Origin: Microbulbifer agarilyticus | GTDB lineage: Bacteria > Pseudomonadota > Gammaproteobacteria > Pseudomonadales > Cellvibrionaceae | DNA: 64,000 nt | Reading direction: 5' to 3' | Assembly (NCBI RefSeq): GCF_020171345.1 | Contig: NZ_JAIUZM010000002.1 | Span: 496,001-560,000, forward strand | Shown here: piece by piece, positions 1 to 7,851 of the stretch | Layout of the letters: each line of letters opens with the position of its first letter | Numbering within the stretch: the stretch's first letter is position 1 | Position numbers and translations under genes: made by a program | The notes under the pieces: model-generated | What the model was told of the DNA's origin: nothing | Databases searched by the model: none | What the model saw: only the letters and a program-made list of their open reading frames with translations

Positions 1-2
1 CG

Positions 3-509
3 GTTCTTGAGCTGGGAAGCGGGGAGGCGATTGCCGAGAGCTGGGCGATTATGGAATTTCTCGCGGAAACACCGGTAAGCGGTGGCAGTGCGCTGCTCCC
101 TGAATCGCCGCTCGAGCGCGCGCAAATGCGTATGCTGGCGCGCTATGCAGACCTGCATCTGGCGGTAAATGCCTTGTTCCCGCTGTTTCGAGCAGTGATG
201 GCCGGCGGCGATGTCGATCGAGATGAAATGGCAAAAGGTCTCCACGCCGAGCTGGCGAAAGGTGAGCGCTTGATGGCCGACTTTGGCAGTGCGCGCGCGC
301 TGAATCTGGGGGATTTGGCGTTGGCGCCCACCATGCGCTACCTGGAGGAGTTGTCCCCGGTAGTGGGGGTGGATGCACCGCTCGCAGCGTTTCCCGCGCT
401 TTCCGCCTGGTGGCAGAAGGTCAACGCCGTGGATGCGATCAGTGAGACCTTGCAGGAAATGGCGGTGGCCTACCAGAAGTTTGCTGAGGGCCTGGCTGCG
501 AAAGCCTGA
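3..509 (+). CDS. Glutathione S-transferase family protein, 5' truncated by the window edge
   Basis: The reading frame is open from base 3 and encodes a stretch of the form VLELGSGEAIAESWAIMEFL. This matches the end of the thioredoxin-like domain of GSTs, where the Glu-Ser pair binds the gamma-glutamyl group of glutathione. An all-helical C-terminal domain follows, with a typical helix around LERAQMRMLARYADLHL. The ATG at 51 lies inside the conserved fold and is not the true start; roughly 50-60 N-terminal residues must lie upstream. The protein would conjugate or isomerise a substrate using glutathione in the cytoplasm. It ends about 200 bp before the catabolic operon and may or may not belong to it. 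The substrate class cannot be told from this part. Confidence 0.82.
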   Translation, partial: VLELGSGEAIAESWAIMEFLAETPVSGGSALLPESPLERAQMRMLARYADLHLAVNALFPLFRAVMAGGDVDRDEMAKGLHAELAKGERLMADFGSARALNLGDLALAPTMRYLEELSPVVGVDAPLAAFPALSAWWQKVNAVDAISETLQEMAVAYQKFAEGLAAKA

Positions 510-641
510 TTTCTCTTTTGCCGTGCCTTCGAGTGTGTTTGTTCGCGGGTGCGGTGGTTCCTTATTTGAGTTTTTCGGTGCCAAAAGGCGACTCTTTAGC
601 GGCTTGAAATACCTTGCTGCAGGCGGAGTTGGCGCACCAAA

Positions 642-677
642 TGTTATATTGACATAACAATATCTCAAGAATAGGAT
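642..677 (+). promoter_or_regulatory. Promoter with overlapping palindromic operator before the catabolic operon
   Basis: TGTTAT (642-647) and ATAACA (654-659) form a perfect 6-bp inverted repeat with a 6-bp spacer. A consensus -35 box TTGACA (649-654) sits inside it, and a fair -10 TAGGAT (672-677) follows at 17 bp. The first gene of the operon starts at 714. A repressor bound to the palindrome would cover the -35 box. No regulator gene adjoins it in the window, so the protein that binds here is unknown. Confidence 0.5.
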
Positions 678-713
678 GTTGGTGACATTCACTTAACCGT
701 CGGAGCGCCTGCC

Positions 714-1025
714 ATGGCTACCATGATCGTTGTGCTGTTCAACCTCAAACCCGGTGTTAATCCGTCCGATTACGAGCAGTGGGCTAACACTACCGATTTG
801 CCCACGGTGCGCGATTTGGCATCGGTCAATCAATTTTCTGTACTGCGTAGCACCGGCCTGCTCGGGTCTGACGCGTCCTCCCCATACCAATACGTTGAAC
901 TGCTCGAAGTAAACGATATGGAAAAGTTGGGCGCGGATGTATCCAGCGAGACGATGCAGCGCGTTGCGGCGGAGTTCCAGCAGTTTGCCGACAACCCGCA
1001 GTTCATTTTGACCGAAGCTATTTGA
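714..1025 (+). CDS. HapK/REDY-like small protein (dimeric alpha-beta barrel)
   Basis: This is a 103-residue protein starting MATMIVVLFNLKPGVNPSDYEQWANTTDLP and containing a central LPTVRDLASVNQFSVLRSTG segment. That matches the REDY-like/HapK family, named for small proteins in prodigiosin clusters, which adopt a ferredoxin-like dimeric alpha-beta barrel fold. The biochemical role of the family is not settled; some relatives of the fold are cofactor-free cyclases or monooxygenases. A GGAG ribosome site precedes the ATG. It is the first gene of a tightly packed + strand operon (25 bp to the SDR) and therefore probably acts on the operon's substrate. The family call is from memory of the motif pattern. 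Confidence 0.6.
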   Translation: MATMIVVLFNLKPGVNPSDYEQWANTTDLPTVRDLASVNQFSVLRSTGLLGSDASSPYQYVELLEVNDMEKLGADVSSETMQRVAAEFQQFADNPQFILTEAI

Positions 1026-1050
1026 TCAACGACAACGGAGAGCGTGGCAG

Positions 1051-1902
1051 ATGGAAGCATTGGGCAAATATCCGGAGCTGAACGGCAAGGTTGCCGTGAT
1101 TACGGGAGCCGGCCGCCGCAAGGGGTTGGGCGAAGCGATGGCGCGGCGCCTGGCAGCGGAAGGCGTCAAAGTGGTGCTGACGGATATCGGCCGCGGGCAG
1201 GGCGAGAACCTGCCGGAAAACGCGGTTGGTACCACGGCGGAAATGGAAGAAATCGCCTGTGAAATTCGCGATGCCGGCGGCGAAATTGCCACCTTTTCCT
1301 GCAACGTGCTGGAGCCTCAGGAAGTGCAGTCCGCAGCGGAATTTGCCCTGGGGCATTTCGGCAGTCTGGATATCTGGGTCAACAACGCCGGCATTGGCTA
1401 CCTGATGGAACCCATCGTTGAAATGGCCGTAGACAAGTGGGACGCCGTACTGGGCGTCAATCTGCGCGGTACCTTTCTCGGTATCAAGTACGCTGCAGAA
1501 GTCATGTTACGACAGGGACGGGGTGGTCGAATCATCAACATCGGCAGCCAGGCCTCCAAATCCGGCTTTGCCCATGCCGCTGCCTATACCGCATCAAAAC
1601 ATGGAATGGTCGGGCTCACGCGTTCTGCAGCACAGGAGCTGGGTCCCGAGGGAATTACGGTAAATACCATCTGCCCAAACCATGTGACCACCGGCCTCGG
1701 TGCCTGGCAAAACGCGCACTTTTCCGAAGTGACCGGGAAAGGGCACGACCGCTATATGGAAGATATGCGTGCGCGTATCCCGCTGGGGCGCCCGGGGTTG
1801 CAGGAAGATATCGCTAAAGCGTGCGCGTTCCTGTGCTCCGACGAAGCTTCCTATATCACCGGGGAGGCAATGAATGTCTCCGGCGGTGAGGAATATCACT
1901 GA
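1051..1902 (+). CDS. Short-chain dehydrogenase/reductase (SDR)
   Basis: The protein has 283 residues and a classical SDR fold. The nucleotide-binding loop TGAGRRKGLG lies at residues 19-28, the NNAG motif at WVNNAGIGY, and the catalytic Ser166, Tyr179 and Lys183 fall in NIGSQAS and YTASKHG. It would oxidise an alcohol or reduce a ketone with NAD(P)(H) in the cytoplasm. The length is slightly above the usual 250 because of an insertion after the first beta-alpha unit (GQGENLPENAVGTTAEMEE), which is seen in some SDRs acting on CoA esters or sterols. GGAG precedes the ATG. It stands second in the catabolic operon. The substrate cannot be assigned. Confidence 0.9.
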   Translation: MEALGKYPELNGKVAVITGAGRRKGLGEAMARRLAAEGVKVVLTDIGRGQGENLPENAVGTTAEMEEIACEIRDAGGEIATFSCNVLEPQEVQSAAEFALGHFGSLDIWVNNAGIGYLMEPIVEMAVDKWDAVLGVNLRGTFLGIKYAAEVMLRQGRGGRIINIGSQASKSGFAHAAAYTASKHGMVGLTRSAAQELGPEGITVNTICPNHVTTGLGAWQNAHFSEVTGKGHDRYMEDMRARIPLGRPGLQEDIAKACAFLCSDEASYITGEAMNVSGGEEYH

Positions 1903-1926
1903 TCCGCTTGTGAGAGATTATCGGGT

Positions 1927-2826
1927 ATGAGCAAGCAAGTAGCGTGGCCGGACAATGCGCGGCTGGCACTGTCGATTGTTGTTAACGTTGAGGAAGGCTC
2001 AGAGAGCACGCTGCTCGATGGGGACCGCGGCCCAGAGCCCGTTGATGAGCTGGGGGTTGCCCCGCGTAAGCCCATTCGTGCCCACGCCAATGAAAGTAAT
2101 TACGAGTACGGCATTCGCGAGGGTTGGCCGCGCATACAGACGTTGCTGGAGCGCTACCAGGTGCCGGCAACCTTCTGTGCGGCTGCGGTTGCCCTTGAAC
2201 GGGCGCCGCAGATTGCTCAATTTATTCGCGATGGTGCGCACGAAGTCTGTAGCCACGGTTACCGCTGGCAGCATCAGTTTGCCATGGCCGAGGATGAGGA
2301 GAGAACCTTTATCCGCGATGCCATTAGGTCCATCTCCGAGACTACCGGACAGCGCCCCCGCGGTTGGCTGAGCCGCTACCTGCACACAGACAACACCCGT
2401 CGCCTGCTGCAGGAAGAGGGCTTCGATTACCACATGGACGACTACAGTGCCGACGCGCCTTTCTGGGCGCCGGTGCAGGGCTCTGACGACCCGATGTTGG
2501 TATTGCCCTATGCCATTGATTCCAACGATATGAAATTCTGGACGGCACCATCACTCACGCCAGATGCCTGGCTCGACTATGCCTGCCGTACGCTGGATAC
2601 CTTGTTGCAGGAGGGTGCAGAGCAAACCCGCATGATGTCGCTGGGACTGCATTTGCGCATTATCGGGCGGCCCGGGCGTATTGGCGCACTCGATGGATTC
2701 CTGAAGTATGCCCGTGCCCAAGACGGCGTCTGGTTTGCGACCCGGGCGACTATTGCCGATACGTTTGCTGCACAGGTGCCAGCCAATCAAATCCGTGAAC
2801 CACTGCGTGGCTGGGAGCGTTTCTAA
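1927..2826 (+). CDS. Polysaccharide deacetylase-fold hydrolase of the PuuE allantoinase / cyclic imidase group
   Basis: The protein has 299 residues of NodB/CE4 fold. It carries the FVVN-VEEG type opening (LSIVVNVEEGSE), EVCSHGYRWQH with the conserved histidine, and a late LGLHLRIIGRPGR motif. Together these are typical of PuuE-like allantoinases and the related metal-dependent cyclic imide hydrolases, not of sugar deacetylases. Members hydrolyse C-N bonds of cyclic ureides or imides in the cytoplasm, and no signal peptide is present. The stop codon overlaps the start of the following lyase gene (TAATG), implying coupled translation. The genes around it handle CoA esters, so hydrolysis of a cyclic imide or ureide to a dicarboxylic half-amide is a reasonable inference but is not shown by sequence. 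Confidence 0.75.
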   Translation: MSKQVAWPDNARLALSIVVNVEEGSESTLLDGDRGPEPVDELGVAPRKPIRAHANESNYEYGIREGWPRIQTLLERYQVPATFCAAAVALERAPQIAQFIRDGAHEVCSHGYRWQHQFAMAEDEERTFIRDAIRSISETTGQRPRGWLSRYLHTDNTRRLLQEEGFDYHMDDYSADAPFWAPVQGSDDPMLVLPYAIDSNDMKFWTAPSLTPDAWLDYACRTLDTLLQEGAEQTRMMSLGLHLRIIGRPGRIGALDGFLKYARAQDGVWFATRATIADTFAAQVPANQIREPLRGWERF

Positions 2827-3659
2827 TGTTTGATGTTCGCAGCCTCCTGTTCGTACCGGGCAATCGTCCGGAGAGATTTGAAAAGGCGCTCGCCAGTTCT
2901 GCGGATGTCGTCTGTATCGATCTTGAGGATGCCGTACCGGTTGCAAACAAGGCGGATGCGCGCGCAGCAGTATGCACCTTTTTGGCTAGCTGTGACGCGG
3001 CGCTTTTGGCACGCCTGTGTGTTCGCATTAATGCGGTAGGGACAGAGGCAGGCAAGGACGATCTGGCAGCCCTGTCACAGAGCCGGCTGCCTGCGCGCTT
3101 AATGCTGGCGAAGACCGAAACGCAACATGATATATCCCAAGCCAACAGCTTGCTTGGCGGAGATGCGCGTTGGATCGCATTGATTGAAAGTGCCTCCGGC
3201 CTGCTGTCGTTGGATGCAATTTGTCAGGAATCCAAATTGGATGCGGTCATGTTTGGTGGTGCCGATTTTGCCGCTCAAATAGGTGCTGAGTTTTCCTGGG
3301 AGCCTTTGTTGTGGGCGCGTTCGCAGATTGTTGTGACGGCGGCTTCCCACGGCTTGCCGACCATCGATGTTCCCTTTCTAAGTGTGCAGGATTCTGCGGG
3401 ATTGGAACAGGAAACTCGCCGGGTCTCCGCATTGGGGTTCTCCGGTAAAGCGGCAATTCATCCCGCACAAATTGATCCCATTCATCGGGCTTTTGCGCCT
3501 TCTGAGGAAGCGCTTGCAACTGCCCGGAAAATGCTAGATGCCTTTGAGCAGGCGAATGGTGGCGCGGTCGTTGTCGATGGCCGCATGGTTGATCAGCCCA
3601 TCGTTGATAGTGCTCGTCGTTTGATCGCCCGATCAGACGCGGATAAAGAATTAGTCTGA
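2826..3659 (+). CDS. HpcH/HpaI aldolase / CitE-like (malyl- or citramalyl-CoA) lyase
   Basis: The 277-residue protein has the CitE-family opening RSLLFVPGNRPERFEKA and the metal/substrate motif VVCIDLEDAVP. A second metal-binding region is MFGGADFAAQIG, and the late motif GFSGKAAIHPAQI is diagnostic of the family. Such enzymes cleave 3-hydroxy-dicarboxyl-CoA thioesters, for example citramalyl-CoA to pyruvate plus acetyl-CoA, or beta-methylmalyl-CoA to glyoxylate plus propionyl-CoA, using Mg2+. With the CoA-transferases and MaoC hydratase downstream it fits a transfer-hydrate-cleave sequence. The exact substrate is inference. Its ATG overlaps the stop codon of the preceding gene by one base. 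Confidence 0.85.
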   Translation: MFDVRSLLFVPGNRPERFEKALASSADVVCIDLEDAVPVANKADARAAVCTFLASCDAALLARLCVRINAVGTEAGKDDLAALSQSRLPARLMLAKTETQHDISQANSLLGGDARWIALIESASGLLSLDAICQESKLDAVMFGGADFAAQIGAEFSWEPLLWARSQIVVTAASHGLPTIDVPFLSVQDSAGLEQETRRVSALGFSGKAAIHPAQIDPIHRAFAPSEEALATARKMLDAFEQANGGAVVVDGRMVDQPIVDSARRLIARSDADKELV

Positions 3660-3679
3660 ATCGCAGTAGGAAAATAGCT

Positions 3680-4198
3680 ATGGCTGGAGAAGTAAAACAG
3701 GTTGGTGAAAATCGGTACCGGGAAACTTTTGGACGTTTCTTTGACGACTTTACCGTGGGTGATACCTATGAACACCGTCCAGGTCGCACCATCACCGAAA
3801 CCGATAACACTTGGTTTACGCTGCTGACCATGAATACCCACCCTGCGCATTTCGATAAGGAATACGCCGCAGGTACCGAGTTTGGCAAGCCACTCGTCTG
3901 CAGTCCATTTACCGTGGCCCTGATGGTGGGTATGAGCGTGACGGACATTAGCCAAAAAGCCATTGCCAATCTCGGTTGGGACGATATCCGCATGTCTGCA
4001 CCACTGTTTGTTGGCGACACACTTTACGCCGAATCGGAAGTGTTGGAGAAGCGCGCGTCCAAGTCTCGCCCAACCCAGGGCATTGTTACCGTGCGAACCC
4101 GTGGTTTCAATCAAGACGGAACTGAGGTGTGTTCTTTTGTCCGCAAGGTGCTGGTTTGGAAGCGCGGCGCGGAAATGGAAGACAAAGTAAATTACTGA
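3680..4198 (+). CDS. MaoC-family hydratase (mesaconyl-CoA hydratase-like)
   Basis: This single hot-dog domain protein of 172 residues contains FFDDFTVGDTYEHRPGRTITETDN. The catalytic-type Asp and His are visible in ETDNTWFTLLTMNTHPAHFD, and the segment before GKPLVCSPFTVALM is typical of MaoC proteins. The strongest resemblance I can recall is to mesaconyl-CoA or beta-methylmalyl-CoA dehydratases of C4/C5 acid metabolism, although MaoC proteins have many substrates. AGGAAAA precedes the ATG. It stands 20 bp after the CitE-like gene, and the pair would catalyse reversible hydration and then C-C cleavage of the same CoA ester. Confidence 0.85.
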   Translation: MAGEVKQVGENRYRETFGRFFDDFTVGDTYEHRPGRTITETDNTWFTLLTMNTHPAHFDKEYAAGTEFGKPLVCSPFTVALMVGMSVTDISQKAIANLGWDDIRMSAPLFVGDTLYAESEVLEKRASKSRPTQGIVTVRTRGFNQDGTEVCSFVRKVLVWKRGAEMEDKVNY

Positions 4199-4223
4199 GT
4201 GCGAATAGTTTCAGGAGACGGCG

Positions 4224-5393
4224 ATGAGCTGGAGTGCAGAAGACGAGGCCGCGATCCTCGATACCATTGATAAATTTGTTGCCAATGATGTCGCACCGAT
4301 TGCACGGGAAAAAGACCTGGCCGATGAGTATCCGCACGAATTGGTAGAGACCATGAAGGAGCTCGGCCTGTTCGGTGCCACCATTGGTGAAGAGTTCGGC
4401 GGACTTTCGTTGTCGGCATCGACCTACGCACGGATCGTGCAGAAAATTTCCGCAGCCTGGATGGCGCCTGGCGGTATCTTTAATTCGCATCTCATTATGG
4501 CCGCTGCAATTGAGCGTTTCGGTACCGAAGAGCAAAAGCAGCAGTATTTGCCACTGATGGCCGAGGGTACGCTGCGTGGCGGTATTGCACTGACTGAGCC
4601 TAACGCCGGTACGGATTTGCAATCCATCCGCTGCGTGGCGCGTCGCGAGGGTGACGAGTATGTGGTGAACGGCAGCAAAATGTGGATCACCAATGCGCTC
4701 AACGGTAACTGCCTTGCATTGCTGGTAAAAACCGATCCCGATGCCGAGCCACGTCATCGAGGCATGTCCATGCTGGTCATCCGCACCAAGGATGATGAAG
4801 GTAATTTGCTGCTGGGTATCACCATCAACAAGATCAAGAAGACCTGTTATCGCGCGATTGATACCGCGGAGGTTGTGTTCGAAGACTTTCGTGTTCCCAT
4901 CGATCAGCTGGTAGGAGGTGAGGAAGGTCGCGGATTCCACATTGCAGTGGGTGGTCTTGAACTTGGGCGCATTAACGTTGCCGCCCGCGGAGCAGGCATC
5001 GCACAGGGGGCACTGAAGCTAGCGCTGCGTTATGCCCAGGAGCGCGAAACCTTTGGCAAGCCGATCATTAAGCATCAGGCTATTCAGCTGAAATTGGGCG
5101 AAATGGCTTCTAAGGTTGAGGCGGCCAAGCTGCTGGTGGACCAGGCAGCGCGCATGTATGACAGCGGCCAACGCTGCGATCTGGAAGCAGGTATGGCCAA
5201 GTATTTTGCCAGCGAAGCGGGGGTGTTCTGTTCACAGGAAGCGATGCGGATTTTCGGCGGCTATGGCTTCTCCACCGAGTACGAAATTGAGCGCTATTAT
5301 CGCGATGCCATGCTGATGTGTGTGGGCGAGGGCACCAACGAAATGCAGCGCATCATTATTGCCAAGCAACTGGCGGCACGTGAGGCCATCTGA
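4224..5393 (+). CDS. Acyl-CoA dehydrogenase
   Basis: The 389-residue protein spans the full acyl-CoA dehydrogenase fold. An N-terminal helical domain is followed by the FAD/substrate motif GGIALTEPNAGTDLQSI, the WITNA flavin motif in SKMWITNALNG, and the C-terminal FGGYGFSTEYEIERYYRDA with the catalytic-base region GEGTNEMQR. It would introduce an alpha-beta double bond into an acyl-CoA and pass electrons to ETF. GGAG lies before the ATG. The gene ends in TGATG, overlapping the next CoA-transferase start by one base, which is strong evidence that the two products act on the same CoA ester. Confidence 0.93.
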   Translation: MSWSAEDEAAILDTIDKFVANDVAPIAREKDLADEYPHELVETMKELGLFGATIGEEFGGLSLSASTYARIVQKISAAWMAPGGIFNSHLIMAAAIERFGTEEQKQQYLPLMAEGTLRGGIALTEPNAGTDLQSIRCVARREGDEYVVNGSKMWITNALNGNCLALLVKTDPDAEPRHRGMSMLVIRTKDDEGNLLLGITINKIKKTCYRAIDTAEVVFEDFRVPIDQLVGGEEGRGFHIAVGGLELGRINVAARGAGIAQGALKLALRYAQERETFGKPIIKHQAIQLKLGEMASKVEAAKLLVDQAARMYDSGQRCDLEAGMAKYFASEAGVFCSQEAMRIFGGYGFSTEYEIERYYRDAMLMCVGEGTNEMQRIIIAKQLAAREAI

Positions 5394-6589
5394 TGGAAAC
5401 GACAAAACCCCTGTCTGGTATCCGTGTCATTGCTGTTGAGCAGTACGGGGCGGGTCCGTTTGGCTCAATGCAGTTGGCGGACATGGGGGCGGAAGTCATC
5501 AAGATTGAAAACCCCGCGACCGGTGGCGATATCGCGCGCAAATCCGGTCCGTATTTTCTGGGTGATAACGACAGCGACTTCTTTCAGACCTTCAATCGCA
5601 GCAAGAAGAGCCTGACGCTGGACCTGAAAAGTCCACAGGGGCGCGAAATCTTCGAACGCCTCGTACGCAGTGCGGATGTGGTAATGAACAACCTCCGCGG
5701 GGATCAGCCCGCGAAGCTCGGGTTGGATTATGATCACCTGGGGGCTATTAAGCCGGAAATTATCTGCGGGCACCTGTCTGCTTACGGCAGGGACAACGAC
5801 CGCGCCAACTGGCCCGGCTATGACTATCTGATGCAGGCGGAAGCCGGCTTTATGGACCTTACCGGTGAGCCGGGGGCGCCGCCCGCGCGTTTTGGGCTGT
5901 CTATGGTCGATTTTATGAGCGGCGTAACACTGGCGATGGCGGTGTTGGGTGCTTTGGTGGGTACCTTGCGTGGGGGTAGGGGGCGCGATGTGGACGTCAA
6001 CTTGTTTGACGTTGCGGTTACCCAACTGACATACCCCGCCACCTGGTATTTGAACCGAGGCCATGAGACGGAGCGTGTCGCACGCTCGGGCCATCCCTCC
6101 GCGGTACCTTGCCAGATTTATCGCAGCGCCGATGGTTGGGTCTTCGTCATGGCGATGACAGAGAAGTTTTGGCAGATCCTGGCGGAAGGCCTGAACCGAG
6201 AGGACCTGCTGGCGGACGCCCGCTTTAGCTCACCGGCTGATCGCAGGCAGCACCGGGAAGCGCTATCGGAAATACTCGACGCCGAGTTTACCAGTCAGCC
6301 GAACGCTTATTGGATAGATCGTTTTTCCGGCAAGTTGCCGATTGCACCGGTAAACACCTTTGCCCAGGCCATGGATAACCCCTGGTTGGCGCAAACCCAG
6401 ATGCTGCAGCCGGTGGGACATGTTGATAATAGTCAATTCAGGGTGCTGGCAAGCCCGTTAAAATTTGACGGAAACAGGCCCTCTGGAACCGGTTGCTCGC
6501 CACTAGGCGCAGACACCAATGAACTCCTCGATGGACTCGGGTACACAGCGGAAGATGTCGCACGTTTGGCCGCGGATCGAGTCATCTGA
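5393..6589 (+). CDS. CaiB/BaiF family (type III) CoA-transferase, copy 1
   Basis: The 398-residue protein starts with the family motif LSGIRVIAVEQYGAGPFGSMQLADMGAEVIKIENPATGGD. It also has the NRSKKSLTLDLKSPQGREIF segment and a DVVMNNLRGD region; the aspartate that forms the covalent intermediate in this family usually follows in the GYDYLMQAEAGFMDLTG segment. It moves CoA between carboxylic acids without energy cost. It is translationally coupled to the acyl-CoA dehydrogenase. A second family member follows 39 bp later. Type III transferases can be homo- or heterodimeric, so the two may form one enzyme or act at two steps. Confidence 0.9.
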   Translation: METTKPLSGIRVIAVEQYGAGPFGSMQLADMGAEVIKIENPATGGDIARKSGPYFLGDNDSDFFQTFNRSKKSLTLDLKSPQGREIFERLVRSADVVMNNLRGDQPAKLGLDYDHLGAIKPEIICGHLSAYGRDNDRANWPGYDYLMQAEAGFMDLTGEPGAPPARFGLSMVDFMSGVTLAMAVLGALVGTLRGGRGRDVDVNLFDVAVTQLTYPATWYLNRGHETERVARSGHPSAVPCQIYRSADGWVFVMAMTEKFWQILAEGLNREDLLADARFSSPADRRQHREALSEILDAEFTSQPNAYWIDRFSGKLPIAPVNTFAQAMDNPWLAQTQMLQPVGHVDNSQFRVLASPLKFDGNRPSGTGCSPLGADTNELLDGLGYTAEDVARLAADRVI

Positions 6590-6628
6590 GTAGGGCGCGT
6601 ATCGGCACTGACAAGAGATAGTCTTTCT

Positions 6629-7744
6629 ATGAAGTTACAAGGTATCCGCGTCGTCGACCTTTCTCTCTTTTTACCCGGCCCACACCTGACCATGATGATG
6701 GCAGATCACGGTGCCGAAGTGATCAAGGTAGAGCCGTTAAGTGGCGAACCAACCCGTAACATCGGGCTGCGTAAAAATGGTGAAGCGGTTTGGTTCAGAA
6801 ATACGCATCGCGGTAAGAAGAGCGTCTGCCTGAACCTGAAAAACCCCGAGCAGAAGGCGCAACTTCTTGCGCTCATCGATAGCGCTGATGTGTTTGTCGA
6901 GGGGTTCCGTCCTGGTGCCATGGCCCGTTTGGGGTTGGACTACGAGACCCTCATCGCCCGCAATCCGCGACTGGTCTATTGCTCGATTTCCGCATTTGGC
7001 CAGACTGGAGAGAAACGCTTAAAGCCGGCGCATGATCTCAGTATCCAGGCAGAATCCGGAACAGTATTCCTCAATGAGGGGAGCAATGGTGAGCCGTGTT
7101 CTCCCGCCATGCCTGTGGCCGATATTGCCGGGTCATTGATGGCGCTATCGGGCATACTGATGGCGTTACTGCGCCGTAGCGAGACCGGGAAAGGCGACTA
7201 TCTGGATATCTCCATGCAGGACAGCCTGATTGCATGGCTGCCCAATGCGGTGGGGCCTGTTTTCGCCGAAGGCCGGTCTCCGGTGGTCAAGGATGAGCGT
7301 TCCTGGGGCGGGAATGCTATGTATCGAATTTATCGCACCAGTGATGACTGCTATTTGACACTGGGCGGCAGCGAAGTGAAGTTTGCTGAAAACCTGTTTG
7401 CCAAATTAGGGCGTCCTGAGCTCGCAGAAATCTGCAAGCGTGCGCCCGGTGAGCAGAGTGAGGCGATCGCTTATCTGCAAGCTGAGTTTTCCCGCCGCAC
7501 CCTGGCCGAGTGGGAAATCTGGTTTGATAGCCTGGATGTTTGCTGGTCGCCGGTACGTCAATTGCATGAGGCGCTGGACGATCCGCACTTAAAAAGCCGT
7601 GAAATGGTTTTTGAGGACGAGCAGGGGAACCGGCATCTTGGAGTGCCAATTAAGTTTCTCGAGGAGCCCGCACTAGTAAATACGCGATTGCCGGAACTGG
7701 GTGAGCACAATTTAAGTTTACTCAATGCAGGTCAGGAAGCCTGA
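6629..7744 (+). CDS. CaiB/BaiF family (type III) CoA-transferase, copy 2
   Basis: The 371-residue protein has LQGIRVVDLSLFLPGPHLTMMMADHGAEVIKVEPLSGEPTR at the N terminus and NTHRGKKSVCLNLKNPEQKA behind it. Family motifs SISAFGQTG and the LSIQAESGTVF region follow. It is clearly a paralogue of the upstream copy but only distantly similar outside the motifs, so this is not a recent tandem duplication. It probably activates the pathway acid with CoA from succinyl-CoA or an acyl-CoA product. A 107-bp gap without a recognisable terminator separates it from the Rieske gene, so the operon may continue. Confidence 0.9.
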   Translation: MKLQGIRVVDLSLFLPGPHLTMMMADHGAEVIKVEPLSGEPTRNIGLRKNGEAVWFRNTHRGKKSVCLNLKNPEQKAQLLALIDSADVFVEGFRPGAMARLGLDYETLIARNPRLVYCSISAFGQTGEKRLKPAHDLSIQAESGTVFLNEGSNGEPCSPAMPVADIAGSLMALSGILMALLRRSETGKGDYLDISMQDSLIAWLPNAVGPVFAEGRSPVVKDERSWGGNAMYRIYRTSDDCYLTLGGSEVKFAENLFAKLGRPELAEICKRAPGEQSEAIAYLQAEFSRRTLAEWEIWFDSLDVCWSPVRQLHEALDDPHLKSREMVFEDEQGNRHLGVPIKFLEEPALVNTRLPELGEHNLSLLNAGQEA

Positions 7745-7851
7745 CACAAAAATGCGTGACAAAACGTAACCTTTATCAGAAAAATAAGTGATCGTTGACG
7801 AACAGCATTACGTAAAAATGTCGAGATCAATAACACACTGAGGCGCTAATC

